A stretch of 64,000 nt of DNA, taken from Sipunculus nudus (lineage: Eukaryota > Annelida > Sipuncula > Golfingiida > Sipunculidae). The notes beneath the pieces were generated by a model. The model made no database searches. It had not been told where the DNA came from and was given only the letters and a program-made list of their open reading frames with translations. Each line of letters opens with the position of its first letter. Position 1 is the first letter of the stretch. The stretch spans positions 784,356-848,355 of the forward strand of contig JAPPUL010000084.1 in assembly GCA_026874595.1 (NCBI GenBank), read 5' to 3'. Of the stretch, positions 29,302 to 38,053 are shown one piece after another. The position numbers and the translations under genes are program-made.

Positions 29302-30255
29302 ATGAGGTTTAAAATTAAATTGACAACGGGCTTAGTGTTTCTCTCGCTAATGTTCGTTTCAGTATTATTTGCAGATTATCCAGAACGAAGGATTAATTAT
29401 ATAATACCGTTTGGACCTGGTGGTGAATCTGATATAACAGCTCGACATCAACAAATCTTTTTTAAGGACAAATTTGGCGAGGATCTTATAATAAGCTATA
29501 AACCTGGCGGGGGCGGTGCAATAGGCTGGTCCCAACTAAATAAGATGCGTGGGGACGGGTATACTATAATGGGAATAAACCTCCCGCATATAATAATAAA
29601 GCCCCGTCAAAAGGATGTAGGGTTTAAAACTAAAGATATTGCAGGAGTATACATATTCCACTATACGCCGGATGCAATAGTCGTAAAAGCAGATAGTCCG
29701 ATTAAAAGCCTCGAAGATCTAATAAGGTACGCAAAGAGAAATCCAAGGAAGCTAACGTTTTCTGGATCGGGGAAGGGAACCGCTAATCATCTTGCTCAAG
29801 TAAGATTTGATAAGCTTGCAAGGATAAAGACAACATATGTAGCATTTAAGGGTACTGGCAAAGCGGTAGCAGCACTTCTTGGCAGCCAGGTGAAGGCAGA
29901 GTGGGGATATACGTCAGTAGGAGCAAAACACGAAGGAAAAGTTAGAATGCTTGCAGTGGCAATGGAAAAACGGCATCCTAAGTTTCCAAATGTACCTACC
30001 TTTAAGGAACTTGGATTTGATCTGGTTTCGGGAGCCTATCGAGGAATCGCGGTACCTAAATCCACTCCTAAGTCAATACAGACTAAACTATCAAATATGA
30101 TAAAAGAGATTAATGCAGATCCTAAATTTAAGCAAAGGATGGAAAACGACGGTATGGCTTTGTTGGATATAAACCTAGCAGGATATAAGTCTTTTATAAA
30201 GACTATGTCAAATATCTATCTAAAAGCAGCACGTGACGCAAAGATAATAAGATAG
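29302..30255 (+). CDS. TctC-type periplasmic receptor, probable sulfolactate binding
   Basis: A 317-aa extracytoplasmic solute receptor of the tripartite tricarboxylate transporter family. A signal peptide covers residues 1-24 (hydrophobic FLSLMFVSVLFA) and has no lipobox cysteine. Bug-fold motifs: INYIIPFGPGGESDITAR, YKPGGGGAIGW, TFSGSGKGTANHLAQVRF, NVPTFKELGFDLVSGAYRGI. The C-terminal half is paralogous to the broken receptor at 11455-11777. AAGGAGGAG lies seven bases before the ATG. The substrate is inferred from the flanking suyAB and slcC/comC; corresponds to the component called SlcH in characterised sulfolactate clusters. Confidence 0.88.
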   Translation: MRFKIKLTTGLVFLSLMFVSVLFADYPERRINYIIPFGPGGESDITARHQQIFFKDKFGEDLIISYKPGGGGAIGWSQLNKMRGDGYTIMGINLPHIIIKPRQKDVGFKTKDIAGVYIFHYTPDAIVVKADSPIKSLEDLIRYAKRNPRKLTFSGSGKGTANHLAQVRFDKLARIKTTYVAFKGTGKAVAALLGSQVKAEWGYTSVGAKHEGKVRMLAVAMEKRHPKFPNVPTFKELGFDLVSGAYRGIAVPKSTPKSIQTKLSNMIKEINADPKFKQRMENDGMALLDINLAGYKSFIKTMSNIYLKAARDAKIIR

Positions 30256-30312
30256 GATAATAAGATAGGATAATAAGATAGATAAAGAAGATAGCTAAAA
30301 GGGCTCTTTTAA

Positions 30313-31815
30313 ATGTTAGAATCTATTCTACAGGCTTTATCACCGCTTAATTTTGTTATTGCCTTAGGCGGGGTAATTGCAGGGACTATAATTGGTTCCA
30401 TACCTGGTCTTACAGCAACAATGGCAATAGCAGTCTTGGTGCCGATAACGTTTTCAATGGAGACTTCTTCGGCACTCATATTGATGGGAGCGATTTATAC
30501 AGGAGCAATATATGGGGGAGCTTATGCGGCAATACTCCTAAACACTCCCGGCACCCCATCAGCAATAGCAACAACATTTGACGGTTATCCTATGGCGCAA
30601 AAGGGTGAGGGTGATTTAGCGATTACAATAGCGTGCTTAGCCTCGGTTATAGGCGGACTTATAGGAGCATTTGTATTACTAGTACTATCGCCACCACTTG
30701 CAGAAGTGGCACTTGCCTTTGGCCCTGTTGAATATTTTTGGCTTGCAGTTTTTGGTTTAACCTTAATAGCGGCTCTTTCAGCAGGCAATTTAGTAAAGGG
30801 TTTAATAGGAGGTTGCGTTGGACTTTTGCTTTCTACGGTAGGAGTTGCAGAGATTAGTGCAGATGTACGTTTTACATTTGGGAGCGAGGTATTACTTGGG
30901 GGGATTGAGACGATATCGGCTTTAATAGGACTTTATTGCGTACCTGTTTTAATAGATTTAGTATCAACAAAAGACAAACATCTAAAAGTAACTCATGAGC
31001 CACGAGGCTTTCGTCTAAAGGAGTCGTTATGGCTTTCTTGGAAACATAAGTTTAATTTACTAAGAAGTTCTATAATAGGGACACTGGTAGGCATACTGCC
31101 CGGAGCAGGTGGTTCTATAGCAGGGCTTGTAGCTTATTCTGAGGCAAGACGCAGTTCTAAAGATAGCGAAAGTTTTGGAAAAGGGGCTTCTGAGGGGATA
31201 CAAGCAACAGAATCAGCTAATAACGCAACGGTGGGAGGGGGATTTATACCTACATTGGTACTTGGCATTCCCGGAACGCCGCCTGATGCAGTTATACTTG
31301 GAGCCCTTTTAGTACAGGGAGTACGTACCGGGCCAAGTCTTTTTACAGACGAGGGTTCTATAGTATATACTTTTATATATGGTCTTTTCCTAGCAACGAT
31401 TCTAATGTTACCAACCGGTTTATTCATAGGACGCTATGCCTATAAAACGATTATAACAGTACCGAAAGCAATGCTTGTCCCGACGGTTTCGTTTATGACG
31501 ATAATAGGGACCTATTCTATACGGAATAATGTATCTGATGTTGTTATAATGATATTGCTTGGGATAGTGGGCTGGCTACTAAATAGAGTTAATTTTACTC
31601 CCTCCCCTATTATACTTGGACTTATACTTGGAAGTATAGCAGAACAAGGTTTTGTACAGGCCTGGACTATAGGTGATGCATCTGATAATCTTTTAGGCAT
31701 GTTTTTTGGCAGACCTATAAGTATAGCGATAGTAGTATTTATAGTGATTACGTTATTTTATCCTATGCTTAAAAAACATTTTCCAAGTTTTACAGGAGGT
31801 AAAGATGCAGAGTAA
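30313..31815 (+). CDS. TctA-type large permease subunit
   Basis: A 500-aa membrane protein with about 12 hydrophobic segments. The two inverted TctA signature loops are present: IGSIPGLTATMAIAVLVPITF with YGGAYAAILLNTPGTPSAIAT near residue 80, and GILPGAGGSIAGLVAYSEARR with FIPTLVLGIPGTPPDAV near 310. It carries the solute across the inner membrane with the 31805 subunit and the 29302 receptor. Upstream (30243-30281) a 13-bp unit gataataagatag occurs three times. The 3' end overlaps the TctB gene by 11 bp. Intact. Confidence 0.92.
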   Translation: MLESILQALSPLNFVIALGGVIAGTIIGSIPGLTATMAIAVLVPITFSMETSSALILMGAIYTGAIYGGAYAAILLNTPGTPSAIATTFDGYPMAQKGEGDLAITIACLASVIGGLIGAFVLLVLSPPLAEVALAFGPVEYFWLAVFGLTLIAALSAGNLVKGLIGGCVGLLLSTVGVAEISADVRFTFGSEVLLGGIETISALIGLYCVPVLIDLVSTKDKHLKVTHEPRGFRLKESLWLSWKHKFNLLRSSIIGTLVGILPGAGGSIAGLVAYSEARRSSKDSESFGKGASEGIQATESANNATVGGGFIPTLVLGIPGTPPDAVILGALLVQGVRTGPSLFTDEGSIVYTFIYGLFLATILMLPTGLFIGRYAYKTIITVPKAMLVPTVSFMTIIGTYSIRNNVSDVVIMILLGIVGWLLNRVNFTPSPIILGLILGSIAEQGFVQAWTIGDASDNLLGMFFGRPISIAIVVFIVITLFYPMLKKHFPSFTGGKDAE

Positions 31816-32305
31816 TGAAAAGAGTAATGAAAAGAGTAGAAAAAGGCTTGACGTTAACGGAATACTAGTTGCGTCAATATTAATAGTTGTGGGTTTGATT
31901 TTGCTATGGGATACAACAAATATGCTTGACGCTGATTCTTATATATTCCCAAGAGCGGTAGCATTAGCTTTAATATCCTTTTGTATATTGTATATTTTCA
32001 TTGCAATAGCTTCTTCTAGCAAAGGAGACTCATTTGAGGAGAATGCACCCCCAGGCTCAAATATACGAAGAGTATTACTTTCTATAACTATGCTTATATG
32101 TACCCTTTTAATGCCTTTTATAGGTTTTTTAATATCCGGTATAATATCGTTTATATCAATAATGATTATTTCGATGTATGACAAGTGGACGTTAAAACTT
32201 AGGATTTTGTTTCCCTTAGTTGGGATAGTAATAGTGCTTGGTTTTTATTTTTTGTTCTCACACTTACTCCTAGTTCCACTACCAATAGGTACAGCTTTTG
32301 AGTAG
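31805..32305 (+). CDS. TctB-type small permease subunit
   Basis: A 166-aa protein with four hydrophobic helices (about 17-35, 50-68, 90-125 split in two, 140-160), the TctB/DUF1468 layout, and a charged Lys/Ser-rich N-terminus that includes a short duplication (NEKS repeated). It is a poorly conserved helper of TctA. Translation is coupled to TctA by an 11-bp overlap. Family assignment rests on size, topology and position. Confidence 0.8.
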   Translation: MQSNEKSNEKSRKRLDVNGILVASILIVVGLILLWDTTNMLDADSYIFPRAVALALISFCILYIFIAIASSSKGDSFEENAPPGSNIRRVLLSITMLICTLLMPFIGFLISGIISFISIMIISMYDKWTLKLRILFPLVGIVIVLGFYFLFSHLLLVPLPIGTAFE

Positions 32306-32330
32306 TTATTTGAGTAGATTATAAGTTATA

Positions 32331-33269
32331 ATGCCGGATATAGTAATTACAGAGTTTATGGACAATGAGGCGATAGAGCTTTTATCACGCAGTTTTTCCG
32401 TACATTACGATAAAGAACTTCCAAATAATAAAAAAGAGCTTTATAAGTTAGTAGAGGATATAAAAGCACTTATTGTCCGCAATAAAACGGATGTGAATAA
32501 AGAGTTAGTTGAGTTTTCGCCAAAGCTTAAGGTTTTAGGCCGTTTAGGAGTTGGGCTTGATAATATAGACCTTGGGGTTTGCAAGGAACGAGATATTAGT
32601 ATATATAGGGCATTGGGGGCTAATGACATTGCGGTTTGCGAATATGTTATTATGTCGTCGCTAGTTTTGCTTCGTAATGTTTTATCTTGCAGTTTGGATG
32701 TTATTGCTGGCAGATGGCCTCGAGAATCTTTTATAGGACAGGAGATATCGGATAAGGTTATGGGTTTTATAGGTTTTGGTAATACAGGCAAGGCAACGGC
32801 GCTACGAGCTAAAGGACTTGGGCTTGGTGTAATTGTATATGATCCATATTTAAGCGACGAGTCATGCTTTAGGGATATTAACGATATAGAAAGAGTTTCT
32901 ACAATAGATAATTTAGTAAAGAAAGCACATATAATAAGTTTACATATACCTCTTACGGACGAAACTAGAAATCTAGTTGATGAGGAGTTTATATCTAAAA
33001 TAAAGCCTGGTGCAATACTTATAAACACATCCCGAGGTGGTATAGTTGATGAGCTTGCCTTAATTGCCGCACTTAAAAGCGGGCATTTGGGAGGTGCTGC
33101 AGTTGACGTTTTTGAGAATGAGCCTTTGGATGCAACAAAGGGAGCACTTTTTGCGGATATACCAAATCTTTTATTAACACCACATATAGCAGGGGTTACA
33201 AAAGAGTCAAATAAGCGTGTTAGCTTTATGATTGCAAATAAGATTATAAAGCATTTAAGGGGGATTTAA
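32331..33269 (+). CDS. slcC: (S)-sulfolactate dehydrogenase, D-isomer 2-hydroxyacid dehydrogenase family
   Basis: NAD-dependent 2-hydroxyacid dehydrogenase of 312 aa. Substrate-domain LGRLGVGLDNIDLGVC, NAD-binding MGFIGFGNTGKATALRAKG followed by YDP, catalytic Arg in INTSRGGIVDE, Glu in VFENEPLD and His in LTPHIAGVTKES are all present. In known sulfolactate degraders SlcC oxidises (S)-sulfolactate to sulfopyruvate, which ComC reduces to the (R) form used by SuyAB. That role is inferred from context, since the family also contains phosphoglycerate dehydrogenases. The last base pairs overlap comC (TAATG). Confidence 0.87.
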   Translation: MPDIVITEFMDNEAIELLSRSFSVHYDKELPNNKKELYKLVEDIKALIVRNKTDVNKELVEFSPKLKVLGRLGVGLDNIDLGVCKERDISIYRALGANDIAVCEYVIMSSLVLLRNVLSCSLDVIAGRWPRESFIGQEISDKVMGFIGFGNTGKATALRAKGLGLGVIVYDPYLSDESCFRDINDIERVSTIDNLVKKAHIISLHIPLTDETRNLVDEEFISKIKPGAILINTSRGGIVDELALIAALKSGHLGGAAVDVFENEPLDATKGALFADIPNLLLTPHIAGVTKESNKRVSFMIANKIIKHLRGI

Positions 33270-34291
33270 TGTCTAATGTAATACTCTATCCGGCTGATGC
33301 TTTATTACTTGTTAAAGATATATTTTCAAAGTATACAAAAGAAGATATATCTTTATCAGTAGCAAAGGCTCTTGTTGCAGCTGAGGTAGATAGGCAGTAT
33401 GCACATGGCCTTTTTAGAGTGGAGTCTTATCTTGGGCAACTAAAAAGCAATAAAATAAACCCGAAAGCTAAAGTAAAATTAGAGAAAGGGCTCTCAGGTG
33501 TCATACAAATCGATGCAGACTATGGCTTTGCCTATCCGGCTTTTGACCTTGCAATAAAAGAACTACTCCCACTTGCAAAACAAAATGGTATAGCTATTGC
33601 AACGATTTTCCATTCAACTCATTCGGGCATGCTAAGTTACCACGTTGAACGGATTGCAGATGCAGGATATTGTGGCTTATTATTTGTAAATAGTCCGCAA
33701 GCAATAGCGCCCTGGGGAGGACATAAGGGAATATTCGGAACAAACCCTATAGCCTTTGGAGCGCCTGTTGTCTCTGCTGATATTAAAGGGCCGCTTGTTA
33801 TCGATCTTAGTTTAAGTAAAATTGCACGAGCAAAGATAGTTAAAGGACTTAAAAATGATAAAGAGTATATCGATGAGGGAATAGCCTTAGATAAAGAAGG
33901 AAAACCTACTGTACTTGCTCGTGAGGCGTTAGAAGGGACCCTGCTACCTATTGGCGATGCTAAGGGATATGCATTATGCTTACTTGTAGAGATACTAAGT
34001 GCCTGTTTTAGCGGGTCAAATATCGGATGTGAGGCAAGTTCCTTCTGGGAGACTGAGGGTGAAAGGGCTAATGTGGGTCATAGTTTAATTGTATTTAATC
34101 AAGATAATATATCAAGAGGATTATTTACTCAAAAACTAAGTCTGCTATTGGGTTATATCCTGGAGCAAGAAAACACTAGATTACCAGGTGATAAGCGATT
34201 TCATTACAGAAAACTTGCAAAACGTGATGGGCTTTCTATAAGCTCGGATTTAATGCATTATTTGAATAAGCTAAAGGCTTTTAGACAATAG
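33269..34291 (+). CDS. comC: (R)-sulfolactate dehydrogenase, malate/L-lactate dehydrogenase 2 family
   Basis: A 340-aa member of the LDH2/MDH2 oxidoreductase family, with the HGLFRVESYL region, IDADYGFAYPAFDLA, IFHSTHSGMLSYHVERIA and FGTNPIAFGAP. ComC was described for coenzyme M synthesis in methanogens and reappears in sulfolactate racemisation with SlcC. Here the operon context favours the catabolic, racemising role. The 3' 120 bp (from 34171) are the first copy of a tandem array that continues for over 1 kb, each copy carrying the same C-terminal codons and stop. The gene itself is complete. Confidence 0.87.
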   Translation: MSNVILYPADALLLVKDIFSKYTKEDISLSVAKALVAAEVDRQYAHGLFRVESYLGQLKSNKINPKAKVKLEKGLSGVIQIDADYGFAYPAFDLAIKELLPLAKQNGIAIATIFHSTHSGMLSYHVERIADAGYCGLLFVNSPQAIAPWGGHKGIFGTNPIAFGAPVVSADIKGPLVIDLSLSKIARAKIVKGLKNDKEYIDEGIALDKEGKPTVLAREALEGTLLPIGDAKGYALCLLVEILSACFSGSNIGCEASSFWETEGERANVGHSLIVFNQDNISRGLFTQKLSLLLGYILEQENTRLPGDKRFHYRKLAKRDGLSISSDLMHYLNKLKAFRQ

Positions 34292-35395
34292 CCCATTCAT
34301 AAACAAAATAAGTGGATAGTAAAACTATAATCTGTTCGAACATAAAAGTATTAGAATAGTTTGTGAAAACTAAGTATTTTATTAGCTTATAGCGTAGGGA
34401 GAACAAAACACTAGATTACCAGGTGATAAGCGATTTCATTATACAAAACTTGCAAAACGTGATGGGCTTTCTATAAGCTCGGATTTAATGCATTATTTGA
34501 ATAAGCTAAAGGCTTTTAGACAATAGCTCATTCATAAACAAAATAAGTGGATAGTAAAACTATAATCTGTTCGAACATAAAAGTATTAGAATAGTTTGTG
34601 AAAACTAAGTATTTTATTAGCTTATAGCGTAGGGAGAACAAAACACTAGATTACCAGGTGATAAGCGATTTCATTATACAAAACTTGCAAAACATGATGG
34701 GCTTTCTATAAGCTCGGATTTAATGCATTACTCGGATTTAATGCATTATTTGAATAAGCTAAAGGCTTTTAGACAATAGCTCATTCATAAACAAAATAAG
34801 TGGATAGTAAAACTATAATCTGTTCGAACATAAAAGTATTAGAATAGTTTGTGAAAACTAAGTATTTTATTAGCTTATAGCGTAGGGAGAACAAAACACT
34901 AGATTACCAGGTGATAAGCGATTTCATTATACAAAACTTGCAAAACGTGATGGGCTTTCTATAAGCTCGGATTTAATGCATTATTTGAATAAGCTAAAGG
35001 CTTTTAGACAATAGCCCATTCATAAACAAAATAAGTGGATAGTAAAACAAAATTATAAACTGCTTGGAAAAAAGGGTTTATTATACAAAACTTGCAAAAC
35101 GTGATGGGCTTTCTATAAGCTCGGATTTAATGCATTATTTGAATAAGCTAAAGGCTTTTAGACAATAGCTCATTCATAAACAAAATAAGTGGATAGTAAA
35201 ACTATAATCTGTTCGAACATAAAAGTATTAGAATAGTTTGTGAAAACTAAGTATTTTATTAGCTTATAGCGTAGGGAGAACAAAACACTAGATTACCAGG
35301 TGATAAGCGATTTCATTATACAAAACTTGCAAAACATGATGGGCTTTCTATAAGCCGCGATTAAGCCGTGATTTAATGACTTATTTAGATACATA
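34171..35395. repeat. Tandem array of the comC 3' end plus downstream spacer
   Basis: The unit is 235 bp: about 121 bp of comC coding end (with its TAG) and about 114 bp of spacer (ending gcttatagcgtagggagaac). Copies begin at 34171 (in the gene), 34406, 34641, 34894, about 35079 (5'-truncated) and 35283 (3'-truncated). The 34641 copy has an internal 18-bp duplication (around actcggatttaatgc), giving a 253-bp spacing. The 35041-35078 join contains unique sequence. Copies differ by a few bases only, so the amplification is recent. Coding parts lack start codons and should not be expressed. Confidence 0.95.
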
Positions 35396-35594
35396 GGCAA
35401 ACCCATAATAATGAATGTGTTTAGGTAATCTTTTGTGATAAAATACATAAACATAAAATATAGTTAGCTAAATTGTCAATACATTTGTTATAGATAAAAA
35501 AAAGCAGATTAGTTATTACTTGAGCTATAATAGTATTTAATTAAAATACTTAATACAAATGTTGTATAATTTCTAATATAATGGGTCTTCTGAT

Positions 35595-37268
35595 ATGCCA
35601 AAAGTATTAATACTGCTTTTACTAATAACTAGTATATTCACATCTTCTTGCCTAGATCTAAATACTATACATTTCCCTGGAGATCTCCTTCAAACGAGAT
35701 GTAAAGATGATGCGGTCAAAATAGAGAATGAGCAAGGCCTTAACAATATGCAACCAAATGGTAATTACTGTTTAACAACAGATTTAGAGATACAAACCTG
35801 GGAAATGAAAACAGTACAAGGTGACCTATGGACTTTTAAAGGCGAATTTAATGGCGACAATAAAAGAATAACGATAGACACAATCCAAGGAAACGCATTT
35901 ATAGAAAAAATAGGAGCTCTAGGAACTTTTAAGAACGTAACAATAAATATAAACAAAATAGAGCAGAAGAAGGACGGAAGTATAGCAGTGCTTACTATAA
36001 TAAACAACGGAAGGATAGAAAACGTAACAATCGAAGGTAATAAGCAAGAAATTGGCCCCCCTAAAACAGATTCGAGTATAGGCGGCTTGGTTGCACAAAA
36101 CGAGGGCACAATAGAAGATGTAAGACTTAGCAATATAAAGATTACGGGTAAGCTCCACACTGGCGGTCTTGTTGGCTATAATAAAGGAACGATAAAAAAC
36201 GTAGAACTAAATAATGTAAAGGTTGAAGGTAATAAAAATGCGGTTGGCCTCTATTTGGGAGGGCTTGTAGGCTTCAATGATGGCAACAACGCAAGAATAG
36301 ACGATGTAAAACTTACAAATATAACAGTTAGTGGCAGTGGCAATAATATTAATATTGGAGGGCTTGTTGGGGTTAACTTTCAAGGAACCATAAATGACGC
36401 AAAGGTGTCTGAAACAACTATTACAGCGACTGGGACCGGCAATAATATTAATATTGGAGGGCTTGTTGGGGTTAACTCTGAAGGAACCATAAATGACGCA
36501 AAGGTGTCTGAAACAACTATTACAGCGACTGGGACCGGCAATGTCGGCGGTTTGGTCGGTCAGAATAATGAAGGCACAATAGAAACAAGCTTCTCTACGA
36601 CAGATATAACGGGTGGGGATGACATAAACGCAGGCGGCTTTATTGGCTCTCAAGAAAACGGAACAATAACGAAATGCTCTTCGGCTGGAGAACTCACTAA
36701 CACAACAACAGGTAATAACCCTCCCAATTTGGGTGGCTTTATTGGTAAACTAAGCGGCTCTGGTACAATAGAAGAAAGCTTCTCTACGACAGATATAAAT
36801 TTTCAGAGTGGTAATATAAACGTAGGTGGCTTTATTGGCCTTCAGGATGCAGGAGAAATAAAGAATGCCTATTCAGCTGGGGAATTGAAATCTAATAAAT
36901 ATGAAAACGTTGGAGGTACAGGCTATACTTATGTGGGCGGCTTTATAGGAATCCTCAGTCGTGGAGAAATAACGTCTGTCTATACACGTAGCAGTATTGA
37001 TCTGTCTGTGTCTAGGGATAAGATACACGTCGGCGATCTTGCAGGGAAGGCAGAAACAGGCACCACTATTGCAAACTCCTATTATAAGGCTAGCTACGGG
37101 ACGTTTGGAGTTAGCTCAAGAGGAACATCCGTTGTTCCAGCAAAAAACCTAACAGGAGTGCAAGTGGATAATGATGGCAAGCCAACTAGCAATTGGGCTA
37201 ATCTTGAGAAGTCAGCATGGACCATTAAAAAAGGCGAGTGGCCAAAGCTTAAATGGGAAAAGGACTAA
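35595..37268 (+). CDS. GLUG-repeat lipoprotein, subfamily A
   Basis: A 557-aa predicted surface lipoprotein. Signal peptide LILLLLITSIFTSSC with lipobox cysteine at about 19. A conserved head follows (LNTIHFPGDLLQ, then a beta-sandwich-like NYCLTTDLEIQTWE). From about residue 150 come GLUG motifs (GGLVA/GxN, GGFIG), roughly ten repeats of 22-28 residues forming a likely beta-helix: GGLVGYNKGTIKNVELNNV, GGLVGVNFQGTINDAKVSE. Two 120-bp units at 36351-36540 are nearly identical, a recent internal duplication. The C-terminus ends in WPKLKW. Function unknown; GLUG proteins include surface adhesins and IgA-protease segments. Closest relative in the window is the 41146 gene. Confidence 0.82.
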   Translation: MPKVLILLLLITSIFTSSCLDLNTIHFPGDLLQTRCKDDAVKIENEQGLNNMQPNGNYCLTTDLEIQTWEMKTVQGDLWTFKGEFNGDNKRITIDTIQGNAFIEKIGALGTFKNVTININKIEQKKDGSIAVLTIINNGRIENVTIEGNKQEIGPPKTDSSIGGLVAQNEGTIEDVRLSNIKITGKLHTGGLVGYNKGTIKNVELNNVKVEGNKNAVGLYLGGLVGFNDGNNARIDDVKLTNITVSGSGNNINIGGLVGVNFQGTINDAKVSETTITATGTGNNINIGGLVGVNSEGTINDAKVSETTITATGTGNVGGLVGQNNEGTIETSFSTTDITGGDDINAGGFIGSQENGTITKCSSAGELTNTTTGNNPPNLGGFIGKLSGSGTIEESFSTTDINFQSGNINVGGFIGLQDAGEIKNAYSAGELKSNKYENVGGTGYTYVGGFIGILSRGEITSVYTRSSIDLSVSRDKIHVGDLAGKAETGTTIANSYYKASYGTFGVSSRGTSVVPAKNLTGVQVDNDGKPTSNWANLEKSAWTIKKGEWPKLKWEKD

Positions 37269-37307
37269 AGGCGACATACTGATATAAAGCCATAGGCTGA
37301 AAATAGT

Positions 37308-37348
37308 ATAGTAGGCATTTTTTTATAAGTTAAAAAGGTGCCTACTAT
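37308..37348. terminator. Hairpin after the first GLUG gene
   Basis: Perfect 10-bp arms ATAGTAGGCA and TGCCTACTAT around a 21-nt loop whose T7 and A5 runs can extend the stem. The same element follows the GLUG genes at 46777 and 48457. It could end transcription in either direction. It is followed by a 9-bp tactactaa tandem run (about 37339-37393). No gene is visible in the remaining spacer to 37594. Confidence 0.6.
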
Positions 37349-37523
37349 TACTACTAATACTACTAATACTACTAATACTACTCATATTACTAACCCTTCA
37401 TATTTAAAACCCTAAAACTATTTATAGTAAAGAATGAGATCCCTCTTTATGATACTCACTAACTAAAAAAGGTACTTGGCGTTTATTATTTATTAGATAA
37501 TGACATATAAGCGAAAATCATAA

Positions 37524-38053
37524 GATAAAGTAGTTGTTTTATGCTTTATAAATGCCTATTATATAATTAAATATCAAGAAAGAGGCTTAAAGAGATGCAA
37601 AACATGTATTTAATACTAATCTTAACGCTTATGGTGCTTGGGATTGGCTGTAGCACTGACAACATGGAATATTTAGGGCTTAGGGGTGAGCAGGACAGGC
37701 AGGGTGGACAGGGCGAACAGATGCCGCAGGAGCAGTTCAGGGCAAAGCTTATAGCTAATGAGAGCTTTGTTTTAAAAAGCGATCTAACGATAAAGTAGTT
37801 GTTTTATGCTTTATAAATGCCTATTATATAATTAAATATCAAGAAAGAGGCTTAAAGAGATGCAAAACATGTATTTAATACTAATCTTAACGCTTATGGT
37901 GCTTGGGATTGGCTGTAGCACTGACAACATGGAATATTTAGGGCTTAGGGGTGAGCAGGACAGGCAGGGTGGACAGGGCGAACAGATGCCGCAGGAGCAG
38001 TTCAGGGCAAAGCTTATAGCTAATGAGAGCTTTGTTTTAAAAAGCGATATTAT
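37524..38053. repeat. 265-bp direct tandem duplication of a GLUG gene leader and 5' end
   Basis: The segment from gataaagtagttgttttatg through the first 60 codons of the gene is present at 37524-37788 and again at 37789-38053, with no difference noticed by eye. Both copies include the spacer, the AGAGG ribosome site, start codon and signal peptide. Only the second continues into a complete gene (37860-39359). The first ends in a stop created at the junction. Confidence 0.93.
37595..37798 (+). pseudogene. Truncated 5' copy of GLUG lipoprotein gene
   Basis: The 67 codons are identical to the start of the 37860 gene, including the lipobox LGIGC, the glutamine-rich linker (GGQGEQMPQEQ) and the start of the head domain (LIANESFVLKSDLT), then a stop at the duplication junction. 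With its own ribosome site it could still be made as a mini-lipoprotein of about 48 mature residues, but it has no repeat region. Best seen as a by-product of the 265-bp duplication. Confidence 0.85.

Noticed and set aside
34404-35395. Extra small genes encoding comC-like C-termini
   Set aside because: The copies lack starts and ribosome sites; they are tandem copies of a gene end.
36207-36653. Minus-strand 148-aa repeat protein
   Set aside because: Antisense of the duplicated GLUG units; cysteine-rich repeat pattern comes only from the duplicated DNA.
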